A stretch of DNA of 64,000 nucleotides from Roseateles sp. YR242 (GTDB taxonomy: Bacteria; Pseudomonadota; Gammaproteobacteria; Burkholderiales; Burkholderiaceae_C): positions 79,626 to 143,625 of the forward strand of contig NZ_FOAV01000014.1 in assembly GCF_900109745.1 (NCBI RefSeq). Direction: 5' to 3'. Position 1 is the stretch's first letter, and every line of letters starts with the position of its first letter. Shown piece after piece: positions 1-9,394 of the stretch. The translations under genes were made by a program, and so were the position numbers. The notes under the pieces were generated by a model. It was not told where the DNA came from, searched no databases, and saw only the letters and a list, made by a program, of their open reading frames with translations.

Positions 1-4
1 CGGG

Positions 5-2281
5 TCAGAGCGTGGCGCGCAGGCTCAGGCGGAAGGTGCGAGGCTCCATGGGATGCACCAGGCGCCCGTTGATGCCTTCGCCATTGTTGCAGCCGGCGCC
101 TTCCGCGCGGGTGCAGGAAGCGCCCCAGTACTCGATGTCGTTACGGCGAACGTCGAAGAGGTTGAGCACGTCCAGCCCGAACGACCAACGCTCGTTGAAG
201 CGATACCCCAGGCGCCAGTTGACCGTGAAGGCCGCGCGGGACTTCTGGCGGCCGGTTTCCTCCAGCGCATAGGCGCCGATATAGCGCAGCTTCACGCCGC
301 TGGACCACGGGCCGGCCGGCTGCCAGGCGGCCGACAGCGAGGCTGACACCGGCACGGCATTGGGCACGTCACGACCGCTGCCGAACTCGTTCTCCACCGA
401 CTCCACGAAACGGGCGCGCGACCATGCGGCATCGGCGTCGATCAGCCAGTCGCCGAACTGCACGTCGTTGGACCATTCGAGACCCAGGCGGCGTGAGGCA
501 CCGCGCGGCTCGGTCACGCCCTCATCCCCCACGAACACGAGTTCGGAATCCAGGTTGGCCCGCCACAGCGCCAGGCTGGTGGTCCATTGCGGCAGCGGCT
601 TGGTGCGCAGGCCCAGTTCGGTGCTCTTGGTGGCGGCCATCAGCGGCAGGCGGTCGGTGGCACTGCCGTCCTGCGGGTTGGTGGTGGTGGTGGCGCCGCG
701 CGCGTCGTTGCTGCGGAAGGCACGAGCCCAATGCGCATATAGCTCGGTATCGGTGGCCACGCGGGCGATCAGGCCCAGCTTGGGGCTGAACTTGGACTGG
801 TTGGCACGGCCACCGTTGTCCAGATTGAATTCACCCTCAGTGGGCGTGACGCGGGCCCGCATCGTGTCCCAGCGAAGACCGACCACGCTGCGCAGCCAGC
901 CGGTCCAGTGGCTGGTCAGTTCCCCGTACAGACCGAGGCTGTCCTCGGTGACGCGGTCCTGGCGGACAGTGTTCACCCGCTCACGATCCACCGTCTGGTA
1001 CAGGCCGACCTGATCGATCTTGTCATGCCGCCATTGCAGGCCCCATTGGAACTGCTGGTTCGCCGGCAGCCAGCGTGCCGCCACCTGATGGGCAACCGAT
1101 CCGCCCCAGACACGGCGTTCATCGAACTGCTCGGCCTGGTCGCCGTCTGCACCCGAGATGTAGCCCGAGAAGTTGGAGAAGAGGTCGAGGCCGTAGTCGA
1201 TGGCCCAGGCGTCTGCACGCCACTGGCCGCTGTCGCCCTGGTTGTAGAACCAGGTCGTGCTCAGGCTGCGGCGGTGGGTCCGGCCGCCATCGCCGTCCTG
1301 AAGCGCGCCGTAGCGGTCAATCTCGCCGCTGGTGATGGCCCGTTCGGGCACGTGATCCGTGGCCATCCAGCTGCTGCTGTAGGCCATGGCGTTGAACTGC
1401 AGGCCGTTGCGATCGTCGCCGCGCGAGAGGCGCAACACCACATTGCGACGATGCACATCTTCAGGCTGCACCCAGGGGCCGTCGTACTGGCTGCCTTCCA
1501 CGGCCCCCAGCACGGTCCAGCCGCCGCCAATGGCGGTGCTGCCAGCGGCCATGGCGCGGCGGTAGGCATAGGGGCCGGCGGTGACCTGGACGAAGGGGCG
1601 TTCGATCTCGCTCACATAGCCGATGCGCGCAGCACCGGTGGTGGCGAAGTCCCCGTCCTGCGCGCTGAACGCGCCCTTGCGGTAGACCAGGCTGTCCACC
1701 AGCTCGGGCATGAGGAAGTTCAGGTCCATGTAGCCCTGGCCATGGGCATGCGTGACCATGTTGACCGGCATGCCCATCACGAAGGTGGCGAAGTCGCTGC
1801 CGTGGTCCAGATTGAAGCCGCGCAGGAAGTACTGGTTGGCCTTGCCGTCGCCACTGTGCTGGGTCACCGTCATGCCGGGCATCGCTTCCAGCAACTCAGC
1901 GGGGCGCAGCAATGGGCGCATGGCCAGCCGTTCCACACCCAGTTCGCCTTCGCTGGCGCTTTGGGCGTCGCCCAGGCGGGCACGACTGCTGACATTCACG
2001 GTGGCCAGCTGGCGAGGCTGGGCAGCGCTGCTGTGCGTGGGGCCCGACGTGGCTGCGGATGGCGAGGCGGATAGCGTGGCAGATAGCGTGGCAGATTGCG
2101 TGGCGTTGTCCGACGCTTGGGCGTTCGTATCCGCCCCGGTACTTGCCTGGACCTGGTTGGCGGGCGTGCCCACCTTGGCGTCTGGGGCGGCGGTTTTCTC
2201 TTGGGCCATGGCCGACGTTGACAGCGTGAGTACCGCGATTGCGGCCGCGGCTAGAGGGAACGGGCAGGAGCTTGTCTTCAT
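5..2281 (-). CDS. TonB-dependent outer membrane receptor, substrate unknown
   Basis: A 758-residue outer-membrane beta-barrel receptor that would use TonB energy to import a scarce ligand. I chose the ATG at 2281 because it begins a clear signal peptide (MKTSSCPFPLAAAA, ending near AMAQ); the longer frame to 2344 adds a non-signal leader. After the signal comes about 75 residues of Ala/Ser/Thr-rich linker, partly encoded by a 12-bp tandem repeat, then a plug domain (RPAELLEAMPGM, YFLRGFNLDHG, HAHGQGYMDLNFL) and the barrel. The last residues are RLSLRATL, so the usual terminal aromatic residue is absent. It is the last gene of the cobalamin operon, 118 bp after cobB, with no riboswitch of its own. 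Context suggests a corrinoid or related ligand, but the plug type is not that of BtuB, so the substrate is open. Confidence 0.85.
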   Translation of the reverse strand: MKTSSCPFPLAAAAIAVLTLSTSAMAQEKTAAPDAKVGTPANQVQASTGADTNAQASDNATQSATLSATLSASPSAATSGPTHSSAAQPRQLATVNVSSRARLGDAQSASEGELGVERLAMRPLLRPAELLEAMPGMTVTQHSGDGKANQYFLRGFNLDHGSDFATFVMGMPVNMVTHAHGQGYMDLNFLMPELVDSLVYRKGAFSAQDGDFATTGAARIGYVSEIERPFVQVTAGPYAYRRAMAAGSTAIGGGWTVLGAVEGSQYDGPWVQPEDVHRRNVVLRLSRGDDRNGLQFNAMAYSSSWMATDHVPERAITSGEIDRYGALQDGDGGRTHRRSLSTTWFYNQGDSGQWRADAWAIDYGLDLFSNFSGYISGADGDQAEQFDERRVWGGSVAHQVAARWLPANQQFQWGLQWRHDKIDQVGLYQTVDRERVNTVRQDRVTEDSLGLYGELTSHWTGWLRSVVGLRWDTMRARVTPTEGEFNLDNGGRANQSKFSPKLGLIARVATDTELYAHWARAFRSNDARGATTTTNPQDGSATDRLPLMAATKSTELGLRTKPLPQWTTSLALWRANLDSELVFVGDEGVTEPRGASRRLGLEWSNDVQFGDWLIDADAAWSRARFVESVENEFGSGRDVPNAVPVSASLSAAWQPAGPWSSGVKLRYIGAYALEETGRQKSRAAFTVNWRLGYRFNERWSFGLDVLNLFDVRRNDIEYWGASCTRAEGAGCNNGEGINGRLVHPMEPRTFRLSLRATL
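2070..2105. repeat. 12-bp tandem repeat, 3 copies
   Basis: Three head-to-tail copies of gatagcgtggca (the third with two changes) lie inside the linker of the TonB-dependent receptor. Being a multiple of three, they add in-frame Ser-Ala-Thr-Leu units (SATLSATLSA) without breaking the gene. Confidence 0.85.
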
Positions 2282-2399
2282 TGGTTGTTGTCGTTTTTGC
2301 GGGAATGCGGGGTCAACGAGCCTGTCCGTGGGCAGGCGCTGCACTGGCGATGCGTCGCCTCGCAGGAGCCGCTGAGCACAGGCGCCTCACCTGTGGCCA

Positions 2400-3785
2400 T
2401 CAGCCGGTGGATGCCGGCCCGCCGTTGCCGGGGTGGAAGAAGTCCGCCACCGCGCGCGGGTTGGAGGGGAAGTAGTGGTGCAGGTAGCTCGCGCGCAGCG
2501 AGCCCTGCACAAACAGCGGTTCGGCGGTGCGGCCGCCATTCGGGTTGCTGGCATGCGCCACGGGCGTGAGCGGCGTGTCCATCGTGGAATAGTGGAAGCT
2601 GTGGCCGCGCAGGGGCCCTTCGGGCCAGTCCACCGCCTGCAGGCCCAGCGCCGCCAGCTTCGACTGCAGCCTGGCGCTGCCGGGCATCAGGCCGGCCATG
2701 GCGTGGTGAGTCCCCTCGCCATCGACCAGCGAATCCAGCAGCACCAGCATGCCGCCGCATTCGGCCAGCAGCGGCTTGCCGGCGTCGAGATGGCTGCGCA
2801 GGCTGCGGAAGAGGCTGGGGTGCTGGCGAAGCACCGCCGCATGCAGTTCGGGATATCCGCCCGGCAGCCAGAGACCATCGCAGGCGGGAAGGTCGTCACC
2901 GGCCAGCGGCGAGAAGCACAGCACGTCCGCACCCAGGCGGCGCAGTTCGTCCAGGTTGGCGGGATAGATGAAGGAGAAACACGCGTCCTGGGCCACAGCG
3001 ATGCGTCGGCCTGCCAGCGGGCGCTGATCGGGACTTCCGTCAGTAAGGTCACCACGGCCAGTGCGGCCAGTGCGGCCAGTACGGTCAGTGGGAGAAGCCG
3101 CCGCTGCCAGATCCACGGTATGGGAAACCGCCGCCAGTCCCTTGCCCAGCGCTTCACCGGCCTCCCAGGCGTCCGCCCAGGCATCCAGCCGCGCGTCAAT
3201 GTCCGGCAGTTCCAGCGCCTGCACCAGGCCGAGGTGGCGCTCCGGCAGGCTCAGCGCCTGCTGGCGTTGCACGGCCGCGACCAGGGGCAGATCCACCGGC
3301 AGGCCTTCCGCCACCATCTTCGCGTGATGGGCGCTGCCCACCCGGTTGGCCACGACGCCCGCCACACGGATGTCGTCGCGGTAACGCGCCAGGCCGGTGG
3401 CCACGGCCGCAAAGGTCTGCGCCATGCCGGAGGCATCCACCACCACCAGCACCGGCAACCCGAAACGCGCGGCCAGGTCGGCGCTGCAGGGGGCCCCGTC
3501 AAAGAGGCCCATCACGCCTTCGACCAGGACCAGGTCCGCCTGTTGCGCAGCGCTGGCCAGCAGTGCACGGCAGTGGTCCTCGCCGCCCATGAACAAGTCG
3601 AGCTGATAGACCGGGTGGCCGCTGGCCCGGGCCAGCACCATGGGGTCCAGGTAATCCGGACCCGTCTTGAAGATGCGCACCCGCTGGCCACGACGCACGG
3701 CCGACCGGGCGATCGCCGCGGTGATGCTGGTCTTGCCCTGGCCGGAGGCCGGGGCGCTGATGAAAAGGGCTTGGCAGCCAGTCAT
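2400..3785 (-). CDS. cobB: Cobyrinate / hydrogenobyrinate a,c-diamide synthase
   Basis: Glutamine- and ATP-dependent amidation of the a and c side chains of the corrin ring, in the cytoplasm. The N-terminal half is a P-loop synthetase domain with Walker A APASGQGKT (Lys18) and VLVEGVMGLFDG. The C-terminal half is a class I glutamine amidotransferase with the nucleophile in LLAECGGM (Cys343) and a His motif in YLHHYFPSNP. Length 461 is normal for the family. The ATG at 3785 was chosen because family homology starts there; the frame stays open to 4166 only as an antisense shadow of btuD. A 9-bp tandem repeat inserts RTGRTGRTGR between the two domains. It lies 11 bp after btuD in the same operon. 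No other corrin ring genes are present here, so this may serve salvage of incomplete corrinoids or a pathway encoded elsewhere. Confidence 0.93.
   Translation of the reverse strand: MTGCQALFISAPASGQGKTSITAAIARSAVRRGQRVRIFKTGPDYLDPMVLARASGHPVYQLDLFMGGEDHCRALLASAAQQADLVLVEGVMGLFDGAPCSADLAARFGLPVLVVVDASGMAQTFAAVATGLARYRDDIRVAGVVANRVGSAHHAKMVAEGLPVDLPLVAAVQRQQALSLPERHLGLVQALELPDIDARLDAWADAWEAGEALGKGLAAVSHTVDLAAAASPTDRTGRTGRTGRGDLTDGSPDQRPLAGRRIAVAQDACFSFIYPANLDELRRLGADVLCFSPLAGDDLPACDGLWLPGGYPELHAAVLRQHPSLFRSLRSHLDAGKPLLAECGGMLVLLDSLVDGEGTHHAMAGLMPGSARLQSKLAALGLQAVDWPEGPLRGHSFHYSTMDTPLTPVAHASNPNGGRTAEPLFVQGSLRASYLHHYFPSNPRAVADFFHPGNGGPASTG
3055..3090. repeat. 9-bp tandem repeat, 4 copies
   Basis: Four adjacent copies of cggccagtg (the last two with single changes) within cobB. 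They encode the repeated Thr-Gly-Arg segment in the linker between the ATPase and glutamine amidotransferase domains. Confidence 0.8.
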
Positions 3786-3796
3786 GAAGCGGGTCC

Positions 3797-4600
3797 TCAG
3801 GCGTTGATGGCGATCCAGCGGCCCTGCACCTGCAGGATCAACAGGCGGTGCTGGAACACCTCCTGCAGTGCGGCGTGTGTGGCGGGGTCGTGCGGCGCGC
3901 CCTGGTGGACGATGCGCCCGTCGGCCATCACCACCAGGCGGTCCGCCTGCATGGCGATGTTGAGTTCGTGCAGCACGCTGACGACGGCGGCGCCATCGTT
4001 CACACGTTGCCGCACCAGATGGACCCAGTCGCTCTGGTGCGGCGGGTCCAGGTGGGCCAGTGGCTCGTCCATCAGCAGCACGCCGGAACGTACGGCCAGT
4101 GCCCGGGCCAGCAGCACGCGCTGGCGTTCGCCGCCGGAGAGCCGGCCCAAGGGGCGGTCGCGCCATTCCCAGCTCTGCGTCTGCTGCATGGCGACCTGCA
4201 CGGCCTCATGGTCAGCCGCACGGGCCGGTGCGAGCCAGGGCTGGTGGGGCAGGCGCCCCAGCATCACCACATCGAAGGCCGTGAGGTCTTCCGCCGTGGT
4301 TTCGTTCTGCCCCAGCCATGCGATGTGGCGGGCCCGCTCACGGGCAGGCCAATCGGACCAGGCGCGTTTGTCCAGGCTCAGCGTGCCCTGGAAGGGGAGC
4401 AGGCCGGCCATGGCGCGCAACAGGGTGGACTTGCCCGCGCCATTGGGCCCGACGATGGCCATCCATTCGCGCGGCGCAGGCGAAAGGCTCAGCGCCTGCA
4501 GCACCTGCCGGCTGCCCAGTGACAGTGATTGCAGGTCGATGTGAAGGGCTGGCACCGCGGCCATCGGCGCGGTGCTGCGGTGATGGGCGGTGAAGCTCAT
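3797..4600 (-). CDS. btuD: Vitamin B12 ABC transporter, ATP-binding protein
   Basis: A 267-residue cytoplasmic ATPase that drives corrinoid import through BtuC. Walker A is GPNGAGKST (residues 51-59), the signature is LSGGERQR, Walker B is VLLMDEPLAHLD, and the switch His is in VSVLHELN. The start ATG at 4600 overlaps the btuC stop as ATGA, implying translational coupling. Family FecE/BtuD enzymes also serve siderophores, so B12 specificity rests on the riboswitch-led operon with btuB, btuF and cobU. Confidence 0.9.
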   Translation of the reverse strand: MSFTAHHRSTAPMAAVPALHIDLQSLSLGSRQVLQALSLSPAPREWMAIVGPNGAGKSTLLRAMAGLLPFQGTLSLDKRAWSDWPARERARHIAWLGQNETTAEDLTAFDVVMLGRLPHQPWLAPARAADHEAVQVAMQQTQSWEWRDRPLGRLSGGERQRVLLARALAVRSGVLLMDEPLAHLDPPHQSDWVHLVRQRVNDGAAVVSVLHELNIAMQADRLVVMADGRIVHQGAPHDPATHAALQEVFQHRLLILQVQGRWIAINA

Positions 4601-5613
4601 CGCGTGGCTCCCAGGGCGCTGGAGCGGCGATGCATCAGCCACAGCAGATAACCCCCACCGAGCAGCGCGGTGATGATGCCTACCGGCAGCTCCTGCGGTG
4701 CAATGACCCAGCGTGCCCCGATATCGGCCGCCAGCAGCAGCGCCCCGCCAGTGAGCGCGGACAGCAGCAGCAACGCGCCGTGGGTGGTTGGCCCCCAGCT
4801 GCGCACCAGGTGCGGGCCAATCAGGCCGACGAAGGCGATGAGGCCACACTGCGCCACGGCGGCGCCTGTGGCCAACGACAAGGTGGCAATCAGCAGCAGG
4901 CGGATGAGCGTGAGGCGCTGGCCCAGCGAGCGGGCAGTGTCTTCGCCCAGCGTGAGTGCATCCAGCGCGCGGCTGCAGGCCAGGCCGACCAACAGGCACA
5001 GCACCAGGGCCATGGCCATGACCTGCACGGCGCTCCAGCCGACATAGCCGGTGCTGCCCAGCATGAAGGCCTGCATGGCGCGCAAGGCGTCCGGGTTGAT
5101 CAGGGTGAGCAGCGCTGCGCCGGAGCCCAGCACCACCCCGACCACCACCCCGGCCAGCAGCAGGCGCAGGCCGTGTTCGGCCCCGCGTGCCAGTACCAGG
5201 GACAGCACAACGGCCAGCACCGCGCCGGAGAAGGCCGCCCCGGTCATGCCGATGCGCAGCGCCAGCGCCGTGGCCGCCGGTGACAGGCCGATGACAAACA
5301 GCAGGGCCGCCACGCCGAGCGAGGCGCCCGCCGAGCAGCCCAGCAGGTACGGGTCCGCCAACGGATTGCGGAACAGGCCCTGCGCGATGGCACCGGCCAG
5401 GGCGAGCAACGCGCCCGCCATCCAGGCACCGATGGAGCGTGGCGCGCGGATGTCCCAGAGGATCTGGTGCATGGTGTCGGCGGGCCAGGCGTGTTCGCCA
5501 AACCAGGGGCTCCAGCCGGTGCTGCCCACGGCCAGGCCCAGGCCGAGCAGGACCACGCCCAGCACCAACAGCGCTGCCAATTGCACCGATGTCCGTGTAG
5601 TCATGGACAGCAT
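4597..5613 (-). CDS. btuC: Vitamin B12 ABC transporter, permease
   Basis: A 338-residue inner-membrane permease of the FecCD/BtuC family with about ten hydrophobic segments. Family motifs include RAPRSIGAWMAGALLALAG, NPLADPYLLGCSAGA and the conserved FVGLIGPHLVR (the coupling region contacting the ATPase). The start at 5613 shares one base with the btuF stop (TGATG). It would pair with BtuD and receive ligand from BtuF. Confidence 0.92.
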   Translation of the reverse strand: MLSMTTRTSVQLAALLVLGVVLLGLGLAVGSTGWSPWFGEHAWPADTMHQILWDIRAPRSIGAWMAGALLALAGAIAQGLFRNPLADPYLLGCSAGASLGVAALLFVIGLSPAATALALRIGMTGAAFSGAVLAVVLSLVLARGAEHGLRLLLAGVVVGVVLGSGAALLTLINPDALRAMQAFMLGSTGYVGWSAVQVMAMALVLCLLVGLACSRALDALTLGEDTARSLGQRLTLIRLLLIATLSLATGAAVAQCGLIAFVGLIGPHLVRSWGPTTHGALLLLSALTGGALLLAADIGARWVIAPQELPVGIITALLGGGYLLWLMHRRSSALGATR

Positions 5614-6695
5614 CAGCGCATGCCTCCAGGCGGCGCGTTGAAGGGGGTGGTGGGCCAGGCAACCGGGCCGGCGGCCGCATCACGCAGGCAACGTGCCATC
5701 AGGGCCGCCGCTTCGGACATGCGCGGGCCGGGCCGCACCAACACATCGGATTCGGCGGGCAGCCACACACAGACACGTTGCTGCTTGACGGCGCGGATGC
5801 CGGCCCAGCCGGGACGCTGTGGCAGGCCTGGCGCATTGCGCTGACCGACCATGATGACCTGAGGGTCCGCCCGCACGATGAATTCCGGGTTGAGCTTGGG
5901 GAACGGACCGAGTTCGGGGGGCAGGATGTTGTGTGCGCCCAGTCGCGTCAGGATTTCGCCGATGAAGGAACTGCTGCCAGCGCCATACGGGCCGGCATCC
6001 ACCTCGTAATACACGCTCAGCCCGCGCGCGGCCGGGGGCAGCGACGCGGCGCTCTGCGAGAGGTGGCCATCAATGCGGTTCCACAGGCGGCGTGCGTCAT
6101 CGGGCTTGCCCAGGATCAGGCCCACCTTGCCCAGCACACGCTGCACATCCGTCATGCTCTTGGGCTCCAGCGCCACCACCTTCAGGCCCAGCGATTCCAG
6201 GCGGTCGATGACGCGGGCGGAGACGCCCAGCAGAACAACATCCGGCTTGAGGGCCACCAGCATCTCGATGGCGGTGTCGTCCAGGCCGCCGAGCTTGGGC
6301 AGGCCTTGCGTGCGGGCCGGGTAGTTGGAAAAGCGGTCCACGCCGACCAGCTTGTCGCAATCGCCCAGCTCGCAGATGGTCTCGGTGAGGGAGGGCAGCA
6401 GGCTGACGATGCGGCGAGGCGTATCCGGCAACTGGATGGTGGCGCCCCGGTCGTCCTTGAGCGAAAGGGGCGCAGCGGTGGCCTGCAGGGCGACGGCGGC
6501 CAGCACTGCCGCCGGCAAGGCCCGCAGGCAACGGTGCAGGCGCTGCAGACAAGGGCGCAGGCGCTGGGCGATGCGCAGGCCGTCGGGCCTGGTGCCGCTG
6601 GCTGATGCGCCCATGCGGGTGGGCAGGCCGGCGCTGCTGATACTGCCGGCACTGCTGAAAGCGGTGGTGTCTGCCGATGTCATGGCGGTGCTCAT
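5613..6695 (-). CDS. btuF: Cobalamin-binding periplasmic protein
   Basis: A 360-residue periplasmic binding protein (PF01497 type) that would deliver corrinoids to BtuCD. Family motifs are RRIVSLLPSLTETICELG, LVGVDRFSNYP and LKPDVVLL, with the second lobe from about residue 200. The start ATG at 6695 overlaps the cobU stop as ATGA. The N-terminal region is unusually long: about 55 residues precede the hydrophobic signal core (LPAAVLAAVALQATAA), so a downstream start is possible, but the ATGA overlap favours this one. Confidence 0.88.
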   Translation of the reverse strand: MSTAMTSADTTAFSSAGSISSAGLPTRMGASASGTRPDGLRIAQRLRPCLQRLHRCLRALPAAVLAAVALQATAAPLSLKDDRGATIQLPDTPRRIVSLLPSLTETICELGDCDKLVGVDRFSNYPARTQGLPKLGGLDDTAIEMLVALKPDVVLLGVSARVIDRLESLGLKVVALEPKSMTDVQRVLGKVGLILGKPDDARRLWNRIDGHLSQSAASLPPAARGLSVYYEVDAGPYGAGSSSFIGEILTRLGAHNILPPELGPFPKLNPEFIVRADPQVIMVGQRNAPGLPQRPGWAGIRAVKQQRVCVWLPAESDVLVRPGPRMSEAAALMARCLRDAAAGPVAWPTTPFNAPPGGMR

Positions 6696-7288
6696 TCGTT
6701 GTGTTTCATGGCTGGCGTGAGGCCGGTGTCCAGTTCCCGCTCCGTCAGCACGGGGCGGGTCCACGGCTGGCCGGCCACCATCAGCGTCAGCTCAGCGCAT
6801 TGCCGGGCCACCAACTGGTTCAGCCGGCCCAGCTCGTCCACATAGGCTCTCACCCCGCTGCCCATGGGCATCACGCCCCAACCCACCTCGTTGGACACGA
6901 AGATCACCGGGGAGGTGAGCGAGGGCAGCAGTTGCTGCAAGGCTGCACATTCCGTGCGCCAGTCTTCCAGGCGGGGCGCACCGTCCATGGGCATGAGCCA
7001 ATTGGTGAGCCAGAGCGTGAGGCAGTCCACCACCAGCAGGCGTCGTGGCGAGGCCTGCGTGCGCAGGGCTTCACACAGCCGCAGCGGGGCCTCCACGGTG
7101 TCGAAGCCTTCGGGCCGGTCCGCGCGGTGGCGCGCAATGCGCTCGCGCATCTCATCGTCATGCGCCTCGGCGGTGGCAATGACACTGACCTGATGGCCGG
7201 GCGTGGCCAGCCAACGCTGAGCCAGCCGTTCGGCATGCCGCGACTTGCCGCTGCGCTGGCCGCCGACGATGAGCTGATGTGCCGCCAT
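6692..7288 (-). CDS. cobU: Adenosylcobinamide kinase / adenosylcobinamide-phosphate guanylyltransferase
   Basis: A 198-residue cytoplasmic bifunctional enzyme of the nucleotide-loop assembly (salvage) branch. It phosphorylates adenosylcobinamide and then transfers GMP. The P-loop GGQRSGKSRHAE is at the N terminus; VVDCLTLWLTNWLM and VFVSNEVGWGVMP are family blocks. I chose the ATG at 7288 rather than 7309 because an AGGAG box lies about 8 bp upstream and homology begins there. The gene follows btuB after 102 bp and couples to btuF by a 4-bp overlap. Confidence 0.93.
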   Translation of the reverse strand: MAAHQLIVGGQRSGKSRHAERLAQRWLATPGHQVSVIATAEAHDDEMRERIARHRADRPEGFDTVEAPLRLCEALRTQASPRRLLVVDCLTLWLTNWLMPMDGAPRLEDWRTECAALQQLLPSLTSPVIFVSNEVGWGVMPMGSGVRAYVDELGRLNQLVARQCAELTLMVAGQPWTRPVLTERELDTGLTPAMKHNE

Positions 7289-7390
7289 GAAGACACTCCT
7301 TGAGGCCACCGCCGGGGCATCACGGACCCGCGGTGGAAAACTGCGTGGACGTTGAGGGGACCGCTGGAACAGTCCGGGCCTGGACCGCTC

Positions 7391-9310
7391 TCAGAACGAC
7401 GGCGCGTACCGCAGCGTCAGCATCCAGGTGCGTGGCGCCTGCGCGTAGTAGGTGGCCGTCTGATAGGTGCGGTCCAGAGCATTGTCGATGTTCAACTGCA
7501 CGCGCCAATCCTTGGCCAGGCGGTATTGCGCATCCAGGTTGACGAGCCCGTATCCGCCCAGCCGGGTCTTGTTGGCGGCGTCGTTCCACCGGGCGCCGGA
7601 ACCCTGCAGCGTTGCGCCGAAGGTCCAGGCGGACCACTGGGTGTCGGCGCGCAGGCTGCCGTAGCGCCTGGCGCGGCGAATCAGCGTGTTGCCGGTGCTG
7701 TCGTCGGTAGGGGCGCTGAAGTCCAGCTGGCCGCTGAGATGCACCCAGCCGAGCTGCGCGCCGGCTTTCAGGCTGGTGCCCTTGAGCGTGGCGCGGGCGA
7801 TGTTGCCGTAGCAGCCGGTGGTGGAGGGGCAGGTGCCGGCCGCGCCGAACGCAATCAGGTCGCGCACCTGATTGCGATAGGTGGTGACGCCCAACTCGTA
7901 AGTGCTGCGGGTCCAGTTGAGGCCCAGCTCTGTGCTGTGGGCGCGCTCCGGCCGCAGGGCTTCCACGCCCGGAAGGCTCAGGTCGGGGCCGTAGATGCTG
8001 CCGCGCTGGTACAGCGTGGGCGCGCGGAAGGCATTGCCCGCCGAAGCCGTGGCGCGCCAGCCGCCGCCAAGCTGGTAACCCGCCGCCACGGTGCCGGTAT
8101 TGACGCCGCCGAACTGCGGGTCATCGTCATGCCGGCCATGCACCTGGAGGCTGGCCGCACCGGCAGTGAGCAGATAGCTGAGGCCGACGGCGTTCTGGCT
8201 GCGGTCGTCCTTGCCCTGGGTCACCAGGCTGCTGTTGATGAGCTGATCTTCGCGGTGTTCGAGCAGGGCATTGACCTGCTGGTGGTCATCCAGCTTGTAG
8301 AAGCCTTGCAGCGTGGCGCTACGCAGACGTGTGCGGGTCAGGTAGAGCGAGGTGGGCCGGGTCTGCATCTCCGAACGGGATTCGGTGATGTTGAGCGCCG
8401 TCGAGAACGCATCGGACCATTGACCGTTCCAGCCGAGGCGGCCGGCCTCGGTGGTGGTGATGTTGCGGTCGTCGGCGGTGGTGCTGGCGTCATAGCCGCT
8501 GTCGGTGCGGCTCTTGAAGGCCACGGCTTCGAGACGGTGGCCGTCGGTGATCTGCCCGCCCAGGCGGACGCTGCCGCTGTAGTTGCGCCAGCCATCCTTG
8601 TCCGGGTTGGAGCTGCCGGTGCCGGTGCGCAGGTAGCTGTTGAAACCGGTGCCGCGATCCACGGCCAGTGTGGCGGCGTAGTCGAACTGACGGCTGCCCC
8701 CGGTGATGCTGGCATCCGCACGGCCCGTGCCCAGGTTGCCGGCGCCGATGCCCAGTTCCACCTGGGTGCGGCCATTGCCGCGGCGGGTGAAGATCTGCAC
8801 CACGCCGCCGATGGCGTCGGAGCCATACAGCGCGCTGGCTGGGCCCTTGAGCACCTCAACCCGGTCAATCTGCGAGAGGGGAATGTTCTGCCAGTCCGCC
8901 CCCCCGGTGGATTGCGAGTCGATGCGGACACCGTCCACCAGCACCACGGTGTGGCGGCTCTCCGCACCGCGTACATAGACACTGGTGGTGGCGCCAGCAG
9001 TGCCGTTGCGGGTGATCTCCAGGCCACCGACGTTGCGCAGCAGGTCGGCCAGGTTGCCGTAGCCCTGCTTTTCGATGTCGTCTCGGGTGATGAGGGTCAG
9101 GTCACCCAGGACATCGGCCAGGCGCATGGGCGCGCGAGCGCCAGTGACGGTGACCTGATCGAGCTTGCTGGCAGCGGCGGCTTCGGTGCCTTGGGCGAGG
9201 GCGGGCGAGGCCAAGGTCCACGCGGCCAGGAGCAGTGGGGTGAGGCCCGGTGGGGTGAGGGCCAGCAGCGAGCGGGCGCAAGGCCGGGCGCGCAGGAGAG
9301 AGCGGGACAT
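7391..9310 (-). CDS. btuB: Vitamin B12 TonB-dependent outer membrane receptor
   Basis: A 639-residue outer-membrane corrinoid receptor. The start ATG at 9310 gives a signal peptide (LTPPGLTPLLLAAWTLASPALAQ), then a TonB-box region (LDQVTVTGARAP) and the plug (VYVRGAESRHTVVLVDGVR, YGSDAIGGVVQIFTRRG). The protein ends in LRYAPSF, a C-terminal aromatic typical of barrel insertion. It is the first gene behind the cobalamin riboswitch, so its expression should fall when adenosylcobalamin is plentiful. The frame extends to 9472, but that part lies within the riboswitch. Confidence 0.93.
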   Translation of the reverse strand: MSRSLLRARPCARSLLALTPPGLTPLLLAAWTLASPALAQGTEAAAASKLDQVTVTGARAPMRLADVLGDLTLITRDDIEKQGYGNLADLLRNVGGLEITRNGTAGATTSVYVRGAESRHTVVLVDGVRIDSQSTGGADWQNIPLSQIDRVEVLKGPASALYGSDAIGGVVQIFTRRGNGRTQVELGIGAGNLGTGRADASITGGSRQFDYAATLAVDRGTGFNSYLRTGTGSSNPDKDGWRNYSGSVRLGGQITDGHRLEAVAFKSRTDSGYDASTTADDRNITTTEAGRLGWNGQWSDAFSTALNITESRSEMQTRPTSLYLTRTRLRSATLQGFYKLDDHQQVNALLEHREDQLINSSLVTQGKDDRSQNAVGLSYLLTAGAASLQVHGRHDDDPQFGGVNTGTVAAGYQLGGGWRATASAGNAFRAPTLYQRGSIYGPDLSLPGVEALRPERAHSTELGLNWTRSTYELGVTTYRNQVRDLIAFGAAGTCPSTTGCYGNIARATLKGTSLKAGAQLGWVHLSGQLDFSAPTDDSTGNTLIRRARRYGSLRADTQWSAWTFGATLQGSGARWNDAANKTRLGGYGLVNLDAQYRLAKDWRVQLNIDNALDRTYQTATYYAQAPRTWMLTLRYAPSF

Positions 9311-9394
9311 GTGGGCAATCAGCGGACGATCCAGCCGCCAGCTTCCCCGCAGGCGACTGAGACACGGCCAGCCGCATGCGCGTCTGGCCACCTG

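Noticed and set aside
908..2074. A 388-codon plus-strand frame opposite the TonB-dependent receptor.
   Set aside because: It is an antisense shadow caused by high GC; the minus strand has signal peptide, plug and barrel motifs.
2433..4544. A 703-codon plus-strand frame across cobB and btuD.
   Set aside because: Antisense to two genes with complete catalytic motifs; no motif of its own.
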